Positions 1 to 5,929 of a DNA stretch of 10,119 nt are shown here, one piece after another; position 1 is the first letter of the stretch; each line of letters starts with the position of its first letter. The stretch comes from HGM05232 sp036661515 (GTDB lineage: Bacteria > Bacteroidota > Bacteroidia > Bacteroidales > Muribaculaceae). Location of the stretch: assembly GCA_036661515.1 (NCBI GenBank), contig JAVWYO010000070.1, forward strand, positions 1 to 10,119. Direction: 5' to 3'. Position numbers and translations under genes: made by a program. The notes beneath the pieces are model-generated. The model was given only the letters and a program-made list of their open reading frames with translations, was not told the origin of the DNA and made no database searches.

Positions 1-187
1 TGCTTCGCGTGCGTGTGATTTTTCACACAGAATTCACAGAATTTTTGCTTTTTGGCGTTCTGGAGTGGAACGTTGAAGACGTTCTGTTTTGCTTTGAGCT
101 GTTATTTCAATAATTACGAAATAAATTAATATAGCTTCTAAATCATTTTAGAGTGTTTGTGTGTTATAGTATGTAAAAAAACATATT
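1..187. other. Intergenic region with small repeats, no gene recognised
   Basis: I find no gene here. A perfect 6-bp hairpin lies at 13-28 (GTGTGA, TTTT loop, TCACAC). A tandem 9-bp repeat CACAGAATT lies at 26-34 and 35-43. CGTTCTG occurs at 56-62 and 80-86, and a 5-bp hairpin AACGT/ACGTT at 69-83. Further hairpins are TTATTTC/GAAATAA (102-108 with 118-124) and TCTAAA/TTTAGA (137-142 with 147-152). One frame stays open from 3 to a TAA at 111-113, but its 36 codons have no start inside the window and low-complexity composition, so I do not call it the end of a gene. I found no good TAnnTTTG promoter for the gene at 188. The content looks like decayed intergenic repeat material; this is inference. 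Confidence 0.5.
117..139 (+). repeat. 23-nt leader element, copy 1
   Basis: CGAAATAAATTAA, three variable bases, then AGCTTCT. The same arrangement is found at 5103-5125, with 21 of 23 positions identical. The 5' end of the element (GAAATAA, 118-124) can pair with TTATTTC at 102-108, so it forms the 3' arm of a hairpin, and the AGCT at 133-136 can pair with the AGCT at 97-100. It ends 48 nt before the start codon of the membrane protein gene at 188. Confidence 0.5.
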
Positions 188-985
188 ATGATAAACTTAC
201 AAAAACAAAATGAGCTGTTGAGTAATGCGGGGCGATATTTATTGGCCGTATTGTTCTTTTTTGAATCGCTGAATTGCTTTATACACCCATGGTCGCATGG
301 CGACATAGTTGTCGTAGGTGGTACTGCATATTTTTATTTAATGATATTACTTGGTAGTGTGTGGTTTATTGCAATGCTAAGTTTCCTGCTCAATGTGTGG
401 ATTAGAAGTAGTGGAATGATAATAGCTACTGTAATATTACTTTTAATATCCATAAAGGAAGCCCCAGCGCTATCGAGCTCAGGAATGTATGTTTCATCAT
501 TACTTTCTATTGCATTTTACCTTGCCATGGCAGGAGGTGTGCTTATTGTTGTGGCAAAAAAGATAGCAAATAATTATTGGGGAACTGCCACAGGGATATC
601 TCAAGGAATGATAATAGGAGGTAGGATATTGGTGGGTGCTTTTTTCGTTATAGTAGGTATTTTGCATTTTACGCATGTTAAAGGAGATGCTCAACTGATA
701 AGTGGAATGCCGGGAGCTACGTTTTGGGTAGTGTTTGTTGGGGTTTGCTGGATAGCTACTGCATTGAGCTATTGGACCAATATTTTGACGCATTTGTCGG
801 CCACGCTTTCGACGGTGCTTGTTCTAATCATTACGTTTACAATCAATATTCAATCCTTTGGTTATGGGAATGACCTTGGAACGATAATGGCTATTGCAAA
901 TAATATAGGTCTAATAGGCGCGTCAATGATGGTTGCCAGCACAGGCACCTATTGCTCAATGATGGTTTGTGATAAAAGGAGATAG
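188..985 (+). CDS. DoxX-like integral membrane protein, tandem duplication (265 aa)
   Basis: An inner-membrane protein of about eight hydrophobic helices and almost no soluble domain. It is built from two similar halves. Gly-Arg at residues 15-16 (GRYLLAVLFFFESLNCF) opens the first four-helix unit, and Gly-Arg at 145-146 (GRILVGAFFVIVGILHF) opens the second, 130 residues later. Each unit has a helix ending in a short loop with His (H33 and H160/H163), a central pair of helices and a last helix rich in small residues. Single DoxX-family proteins are about 130 aa with four helices, so this looks like a duplicated or fused DoxX-like protein. The substrate and role are unknown; DoxX relatives have been linked to quinone or redox processes, and I would not extend that here. 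The ATG at 188 gives a short charged N-terminus directly before helix 1 and lies in an A-rich context, usual for this phylum. It converges with the minus-strand gene, 2 bp between stop codons. Confidence 0.65.
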   Translation: MINLQKQNELLSNAGRYLLAVLFFFESLNCFIHPWSHGDIVVVGGTAYFYLMILLGSVWFIAMLSFLLNVWIRSSGMIIATVILLLISIKEAPALSSSGMYVSSLLSIAFYLAMAGGVLIVVAKKIANNYWGTATGISQGMIIGGRILVGAFFVIVGILHFTHVKGDAQLISGMPGATFWVVFVGVCWIATALSYWTNILTHLSATLSTVLVLIITFTINIQSFGYGNDLGTIMAIANNIGLIGASMMVASTGTYCSMMVCDKRR

Positions 986-987
986 TT

Positions 988-2880
988 CTATTCTTTTTTT
1001 AGTAGTATAATTTTGTCGTTATAACATTTTATTACGGTGTTGTACATTGTAGCAAAGGCATTGTTTAGTGTTGCTGGATACTTGCCTTTGCGTAGGTGTA
1101 GAGTTTGAGTTATAAATATTGTGTTGTCTATGCTTTTATAAGATGAGCAGAAAGACCCTAATTTGGAATTAATCTTTAAAGATTTAGGCATTGATTCAAT
1201 CACATAACCTTGTGGAATGGCGATGGATATCGTGTCGCAAAGAAGTTCGCCTGATAAAATAAAGTCAACAGTGCGCTCTTTACAATCGTATTTATCGTAT
1301 TTACTTCGGAATATATTTACTGGGACAAACATTCTATTTCCAGTGCGTTTGCCAAACTGTTCGGTAGATATTTTGTAACTTGTATTTAAAATAGGGATAG
1401 GGCTTTTGTCTTTTGTTACATTAATATCAGTGATGTTGTTGTTTATTAGATTAATTGAGTTTCTAAGTATCTCAATCTGCTGATTAGTTGATTTTGAGAT
1501 AAAATCTTCTGACGCTTCGAATTTTCTAAGATATTCTTTTTCATACATTTTGATTGTTGCGCCACACGTAGGAGTAAGAAGTACATCATATTTTATAATG
1601 TGCTTATTTATAGAGTCGGGATAAGCTGGTAGCTGGCAAAGAATACCCCCTTTATCGCTAATTATTAAGGCATCGTGTCCTGCTATCTTAGAGTGTATGT
1701 ATCCCAAAGGTAGGTCGGGCGAGGTGCATTCGAGCCATATAGTGTCGTTAGGAAGTGGGACTTGTAATATTACGTGATCCATTTGCGATGCACTTGCAAA
1801 GTCGTGTTTTAATTTTTCATTTGTCATGCTAATTACTGTGTAATTAGAATTTATACCAATCTCTGACAGCATCGCCTTCATGTAATTAGTTAGACCCTTG
1901 CAGTCTCCAAAACCGAGAGAGCACACTTTTTCGGCAGCCATAGGTTGTAGTCCCCCGATACCGAGCTGAATGCTTACATATCGTGTTGTTTTTGCTAATA
2001 AATCATATACCACTTTTAGCTTTTCACGATTATTTGTGCAAGAATCGGTTATTGCGTGTAGCTTAATTTTAAAATCATCGGGTAGGATGTCGCGTCCGTT
2101 CTGCAAAGAGTATAGCCATTTTCCGAAATTGTTCCAAGTGTCCATATTTCCGTTGTGTCCTTTGAAACTAAAATTTTTAGGGGCAAAATATATTTTAGGA
2201 ATTAATTCTGCGATATTACCCATATACGGTTTGTGCTCAAAAGGCATGATGTTATTAATAGATGCTTTAATGGATACATTAGAAGCCTCTTCAGAGCGTT
2301 CTACGGCTTTAGCAATGTTACATTCCTTGTATCTACAATCCATTGCTTTAGGGACAGTAATTGAGTATGAGGACTTCATTACCGATTGATTGTAATAGGA
2401 TAAAGGAGATAGCGATGGGAATCCTATTATTGCATCGTCGTATTTTTCTTCCCATTCATATATTATAGTGTATGGGTATGTTGGTACGTAGCATTCATAA
2501 TAATACATATAACTGTCATCGGCAAGAGCCGATGAATATGCTGTCATTTTTAGGTCAGATTTTCTTATTTCACGAATAATGTTGCCTTTTGCGTCGAGAA
2601 TACGTCCATTAAATTTTTTTAAGGATGTGAAAGGGTCGCAGAAGCAGGTAAAATTACCGTGTTCAGTGCCTTTTGTATTAAGGATTTGAACTGTGGTTGA
2701 ATATTTAGCAACGCCTGATGTTAGTGATGAGCATTCAATAGTTGTGTTATCAGAAATAATAACAGAATTGGCATTTATTCTCATTTCAGGTGGAATGGGA
2801 GGAATAGAAATCGTCTCTTTAGCTGCTGAAGCGCAAAATGATATTATTGCTGAAAAAATGATGAGGATAATATGTTTCAT
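988..2880 (-). CDS. Exported DUF3857 / transglutaminase-like protein, catalytic residues kept (630 aa)
   Basis: The N-terminal signal peptide (about 1-20, cleavage after SFCASAA) predicts export to the periplasm. A DUF3857-type beta-rich domain covers roughly 35-230. It is followed by a transglutaminase/protease-like core (about 275-410) and a C-terminal beta domain like DUF3858 (about 430-630). The papain-like catalytic centre is visible: Cys327 in GFGDCKG, His369 in MDHVILQV and an acidic residue at Glu384 in IWLECTS, spaced as in this superfamily (Asp is the more common third residue). Members may act as cysteine peptidases or acyl transferases on envelope proteins; the substrate cannot be read from the sequence. 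It starts 9 nt after the stop of the upstream paralogue at 2890, so both belong to one transcript. The two proteins align along their length and share the C-terminal pattern NxxxxLLKK/LVLKK. The start is supported by the signal peptide and the tight spacing. Confidence 0.82.
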   Translation of the reverse strand: MKHIILIIFSAIISFCASAAKETISIPPIPPEMRINANSVIISDNTTIECSSLTSGVAKYSTTVQILNTKGTEHGNFTCFCDPFTSLKKFNGRILDAKGNIIREIRKSDLKMTAYSSALADDSYMYYYECYVPTYPYTIIYEWEEKYDDAIIGFPSLSPLSYYNQSVMKSSYSITVPKAMDCRYKECNIAKAVERSEEASNVSIKASINNIMPFEHKPYMGNIAELIPKIYFAPKNFSFKGHNGNMDTWNNFGKWLYSLQNGRDILPDDFKIKLHAITDSCTNNREKLKVVYDLLAKTTRYVSIQLGIGGLQPMAAEKVCSLGFGDCKGLTNYMKAMLSEIGINSNYTVISMTNEKLKHDFASASQMDHVILQVPLPNDTIWLECTSPDLPLGYIHSKIAGHDALIISDKGGILCQLPAYPDSINKHIIKYDVLLTPTCGATIKMYEKEYLRKFEASEDFISKSTNQQIEILRNSINLINNNITDINVTKDKSPIPILNTSYKISTEQFGKRTGNRMFVPVNIFRSKYDKYDCKERTVDFILSGELLCDTISIAIPQGYVIESMPKSLKINSKLGSFCSSYKSIDNTIFITQTLHLRKGKYPATLNNAFATMYNTVIKCYNDKIILLKKE

Positions 2881-2889
2881 ATTGTGTGA

Positions 2890-4908
2890 TTATTGAACTG
2901 CCGTTTTTTTCTTTAGCACTAACATTTCGTTATTCTTTTCAACGACCATGCTCCAGAAATTTCTAAGTTGAGCATATTTTGGAGCAAGGAATAAGATTGT
3001 ATTTAATTTGAATTTATATTGTAAAGATATTCCAGTACTTGTATTATTAGACAAGAAAGAACAATATCCTCCATTTTCATCTAATTTTATTATTTGCGCT
3101 TTTGGTTGCTCTTCAATGCTGTATCCATCGGGTATAGTTATATTTACCGCAGTGATAACGTTTTCTTGGAAAGCCATTTCTATGGGTAACTTTCTTTCAA
3201 CTTGCGTAAAAGGATTGGTGCTTTTATCTAAAAAAATCATAGGATTTAAGTACATCAAATCGCCATTTACTTCGATATTTTTCTTAAAATCTATATTAAT
3301 ACGAACTTCTGGAGAAAATTCCGTTATGCCATCGTGTTCTAATGATAATATTTTTATGTTTCCCTTGCTTTCCAGATCGTTAACAAAAGCAGCGCTATCC
3401 TTAGCATTCTTATATAGTTTACGGATTAAAGAGGCATATTGTCCTTTGTAGCTTGAGCTGTATTTACCTGTTATTACACCGTCGGCATTAATTGTGGCGT
3501 TTATTATAGTGCGGTTTGAATTAATACCAATGTTGCTAAGATCTACCCATTTCTCTCCATTGAAATCTTTTGCGACAATGCGTGCTTTGGTAACCATTAG
3601 CACCTGAGGTAGAATGTTAATATATCCATTTATAGCCGAAGCGTCGATGTAATTCATTGTGCTGTCTGTTCCAGTAAATCCCACGATAAATGTATTTAGG
3701 CTCATATAAGAAGGGTGAGTGACAGGCAAAATTCCAGTGTTGCGACAGCTCATGACAATGGGGACGCAGCTAATTCCAACATCACGCATCATGCTCATTA
3801 ACACCATGTTAATAGATGCGTTGTTTGCTGCCCCGTTTTTAATGTCTTTTTTAATATCTGATGCATATAGCGAGTATCTCTCGTTCCATTTTATTTTAGA
3901 TTTTAGGAAAGAGTACATTTTTGCCACTTTATCCTCAATAACTGGAATTGTATCGAGGTGTAAAGATGGCATTTCTTTTTGAAAAGGATTATCCATCTTA
4001 AGTAGTCCGCCAAAATCACTGTCATCTAATAGTCCCTTATCAATGTTGTCCCATGTGGTTGAGTATGATTTATACACTTCTCCAGGAATAGAAAAGCCAG
4101 ATAGTTCAAAAAACACATGAGATATATAATCGTCGTCGCACCATATATATTTATCAGCTTTTAGTGCACACATATTGTTGCCATAGAATTTTAGGCGAGA
4201 AGCCCTGCAACCATACGGTGATGCCGATAATAGGAAAGAAACGGATTCGTTCTCTTTTACACATTCTAATTGTTCGTAACCTCTTGTTTCTAAATTGAAG
4301 ATAAAATATTCGGGTATTGAAATATCGTATTCGCTGTATATGACAGGGATACGACTTTGCGCATACCAGTTTCTTAGTTCAGAAATGCGTTCAGACGAAA
4401 TTGTGTATTTATATTCTATAATTGTTCCCACTTTTACTGCAGGAATAGAAAACTTTAGTAGAACTGTGTTTTTAGTTATTTGTTGCTTAAATATCAAATC
4501 ACGATTCATTTTTGTCTTTACAACTTTGCCATTTTCCATATTATAAGCGGCTGCCGATATGTTGATAATCTTTTCGTTGTTATATGCGCCACCGTCGTGA
4601 TAAGGTATTTCTACGTCGGCGTATGAAACGCCATCGGAATTTAATACTTTGATTCTATTTTCGTAATTATATTCGATTTTAAACCCTATGTTGTCCTTGT
4701 AAATGTATCTTGCTACACCTTTTTTGCATAGAAATACAGCTGCAGCAGTTGAGTCGGGAGCATAAGTTGTCATTTTAAATTCCTCATTTGTAGGCTTTCC
4801 CATTTTCTTATTTGGCTCAAATGTAGAAGTTTGACAATAGCCTAAGCAATAAAAACTAAGGAATAAGATAGATACGATGTGGCGACAAATTTGGGAATAG
4901 ATGCCCAT
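2890..4908 (-). CDS. Exported DUF3857 / transglutaminase-like protein, catalytically dead (672 aa)
   Basis: First gene of the minus-strand operon. An in-frame ATG 60 nt upstream (4966-4968) would give 692 aa. I choose the ATG at 4906-4908 because it starts a clean signal peptide (MGIYSQICRHIVSILF, cleavage near residue 26) and because a TAnnTTTG promoter box lies at 4938-4945, between the two ATGs. The layout matches the paralogue downstream: DUF3857-like domain (about 55-270), transglutaminase-like fold (about 325-440) and C-terminal DUF3858-like domain (about 470-672). The Cys position is Asn363 (in GAANNASINM) and the His position is Thr406 (in SLNTFIVG), while the acid Asp422 (NYIDAS) remains. 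It therefore cannot use Cys-His chemistry and is probably a structural or regulatory partner, or a binding protein. Non-catalytic DUF3857 members are common in Bacteroidota. The role as partner of the downstream gene is inference from the operon. Confidence 0.8.
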   Translation of the reverse strand: MGIYSQICRHIVSILFLSFYCLGYCQTSTFEPNKKMGKPTNEEFKMTTYAPDSTAAAVFLCKKGVARYIYKDNIGFKIEYNYENRIKVLNSDGVSYADVEIPYHDGGAYNNEKIINISAAAYNMENGKVVKTKMNRDLIFKQQITKNTVLLKFSIPAVKVGTIIEYKYTISSERISELRNWYAQSRIPVIYSEYDISIPEYFIFNLETRGYEQLECVKENESVSFLLSASPYGCRASRLKFYGNNMCALKADKYIWCDDDYISHVFFELSGFSIPGEVYKSYSTTWDNIDKGLLDDSDFGGLLKMDNPFQKEMPSLHLDTIPVIEDKVAKMYSFLKSKIKWNERYSLYASDIKKDIKNGAANNASINMVLMSMMRDVGISCVPIVMSCRNTGILPVTHPSYMSLNTFIVGFTGTDSTMNYIDASAINGYINILPQVLMVTKARIVAKDFNGEKWVDLSNIGINSNRTIINATINADGVITGKYSSSYKGQYASLIRKLYKNAKDSAAFVNDLESKGNIKILSLEHDGITEFSPEVRINIDFKKNIEVNGDLMYLNPMIFLDKSTNPFTQVERKLPIEMAFQENVITAVNITIPDGYSIEEQPKAQIIKLDENGGYCSFLSNNTSTGISLQYKFKLNTILFLAPKYAQLRNFWSMVVEKNNEMLVLKKKTAVQ

Positions 4909-4937
4909 GATATTTTGATGTTTACGGTTTCTTATGT

Positions 4938-4968
4938 CAAAGTTACATATTTTTCTATAAAGCAACAA
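4938..4968 (-). promoter_or_regulatory. Bacteroides-type promoter for the minus-strand DUF3857 operon
   Basis: Read on the minus strand, TAACTTTG (4945 down to 4938) is a full match to the -7 consensus TAnnTTTG. A TTGTTG at 4968-4963 lies 17 nt upstream and resembles the -33 TTTG element. Transcription would begin near 4930, giving a leader of roughly 20-25 nt before the ATG at 4908. This placement argues against the upstream ATG at 4968. Confidence 0.6.
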
Positions 4969-5024
4969 TAATTAGTGATTTATTTTTTGTTTTGTAGTTG
5001 AGTTGAGAAAAAATGTATTAAAAT

Positions 5025-5067
5025 TTTGTTAAGATAGTGGGTGATAAGGCATTTTTGACTAATTTTA
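5025..5067 (+). promoter_or_regulatory. Candidate promoter(s) for the NifU-like/GGGtGRT operon
   Basis: Two imperfect candidates overlap. The first has TTTG at 5025-5028, a 21-nt spacer and CATTTTTG at 5050-5057 (one mismatch to TAnnTTTG). The second is TAATTTTA at 5060-5067 followed by CGC, a TAnnTTTACGC form also seen at 9887, but without a clear TTTG at the right distance. Either would give a leader of about 130-150 nt that includes the structured element at 5068-5130. Confidence 0.35.
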
Positions 5068-5130
5068 CGCTAAATATCGCGAGGAGTGTTTTAAATCTAT
5101 TTCGAAATAAATTAAAACAGCTTCTTAGCG
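5068..5130 (+). other. Palindromic leader element upstream of the NifU-like gene
   Basis: Nested inverted repeats can fold this stretch into one long hairpin. CGCTAA (5068-5073) pairs with TTAGCG (5125-5130), GAGG (5081-5084) with CTTC (5121-5124, one G-U), GTTTTAA (5088-5094) with TTAAAAC (5112-5118), and TATT (5098-5101) with AATA (5106-5109) around a small TCGA loop. It ends 75 nt before the start codon and probably lies in the 5' leader. I recognise no known riboswitch class and there is no T-run after it, so it is not an evident terminator. Function unknown: it may be a leader RNA, a protein-binding palindrome or an intergenic repeat. Confidence 0.4.
5103..5125 (+). repeat. 23-nt leader element, copy 2
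   Basis: CGAAATAAATTAA, three variable bases, then AGCTTCT; 21 of 23 positions match the copy at 117-139. As in copy 1, the GAAAT at its left end pairs with an ATTTC immediately 5' (here the 10-nt palindrome ATTTCGAAAT, 5099-5108). It ends 80 nt before the start codon at 5206. Confidence 0.5.
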
Positions 5131-5205
5131 GTGTTTAAAAGAGAGATATATAGTGCAAAACGGAAGTTTTTATTAATAATACTCCAAAATAAATAGTAAT
5201 AGATT

Positions 5206-5898
5206 ATGATTTATTCACATGAAGTGCAACAAATGTGTTGTGTAAAAAAGGGTGCTAACCATCCATCTGCTCCTATACCAGAGGAAGGAAAATGGGTTAG
5301 ATCAAAAGAGATTAAAGATATTTCGGGTCTTACTCACGGTATTGGCTGGTGTGCCCCACAACAGGGAGCGTGTAAGCTAACGCTTAATGTTAAAGACGGT
5401 ATTATCCAAGAGGCTCTTGTAGAGACTATCGGGTGCTCAGGTATGACACATTCTGCTGCAATGGCATCAGAAATATTACCTGGAAAGACACTTCTTGAGG
5501 CTCTAAACACCGACCTTGTGTGTGATGCTATCAATACAGCAATGCGTGAACTATTCCTTCAAATCGTTTATGGACGTACTCAATCGGCTTTCTCAGAAGG
5601 TGGTCTTCCAATAGGTGCGGGTCTTGAAGATCTTGGAAAAGGTCTTCGTAGTCAAGTAGGTACAATGTATGGTACACTTGCAAAGGGAACTCGTTATCTT
5701 GAAATGGCAGAAGGGTATTGCACTCGTATGGCTCTTGATGAAGATGATGAAGTTATAGGTTATGAATTTATCCATCTTGGTAAATTTACCGAAATGATAA
5801 AGAAAGGCGTAGCAGCAGAAGAAGCTCTTAAAAAGGCCACAAGCAACTACGGACGTTTTGCAGAAGCAACAAAATATATAGATCCAAGACAAGACTAA
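5206..5898 (+). CDS. NifU/IscU-like iron-sulfur scaffold homologue, partner of GGGtGRT protein (230 aa)
   Basis: Residues about 45-120 follow the NifU N-terminal / IscU scaffold fold: ACKLTLNVKDGIIQEAL, TIGCSGMTHSAAMASEILPGKTLLEAL, then a helix with Cys106. Cys56, Cys77 and Cys106 fall where the three cluster-binding cysteines of IscU lie, and Cys49 (GWCAP) is close by. Unlike IscU (about 130 aa), it has an N-terminal extension with a Cys-Cys pair (11-12) and about 110 extra C-terminal residues, including a glycine-rich segment (EGGLPIGAGLEDLGKG) and Cys172. This long form is the one known to sit beside GGGtGRT family genes. No isc or suf gene is adjacent, so it is probably not the general cluster assembly scaffold. 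Assembly or transfer of a cluster to the partner is inference. It begins a two-gene operon, 31 nt before the next gene. The codons (CGT, CTT, GGT) suggest good expression. Confidence 0.85.
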   Translation: MIYSHEVQQMCCVKKGANHPSAPIPEEGKWVRSKEIKDISGLTHGIGWCAPQQGACKLTLNVKDGIIQEALVETIGCSGMTHSAAMASEILPGKTLLEALNTDLVCDAINTAMRELFLQIVYGRTQSAFSEGGLPIGAGLEDLGKGLRSQVGTMYGTLAKGTRYLEMAEGYCTRMALDEDDEVIGYEFIHLGKFTEMIKKGVAAEEALKKATSNYGRFAEATKYIDPRQD

Positions 5899-5929
5899 TC
5901 GTTGAACTTAATAAAAAGAACAAAAAATT

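Noticed and set aside
13..43. CRISPR-like or insertion-sequence end at the left edge
   Set aside because: The repeats are only 6-9 bp, without regular spacers, a transposase or target-site duplication in view.
3..113. Open frame from the left edge to TAA at 111-113 as the C-terminus of an upstream gene
   Set aside because: Only 36 codons, no recognisable domain, Phe/Leu-rich low complexity and full of small DNA repeats. It cannot be told from a chance open frame.
500..793. Minus-strand 97-codon open frame inside the DoxX-like gene
   Set aside because: Antisense to a clear membrane protein; its His/Tyr/Ser-rich composition is that of a shadow frame, and it lacks a promoter.
1970..2389. Plus-strand 139-codon open frame inside the catalytic DUF3857 gene
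   Set aside because: Antisense to a well-supported gene with intact catalytic motifs; no recognisable domain.
3008..3451. Plus-strand 147-codon open frame inside the upstream DUF3857 gene
   Set aside because: Antisense shadow of a real coding region; hydrophobic low-complexity product with no family resemblance.
4966..4968. ATG at 4966-4968 as start of the upstream DUF3857 protein
   Set aside because: It lies upstream of the -7 box at 4938-4945 and would bury the signal peptide behind 20 polar residues.
5068..5130. Known riboswitch or transcription attenuator in the NifU-like leader
   Set aside because: I see no conserved core of a riboswitch class I know, and no T-run after the hairpin as an attenuator would need.
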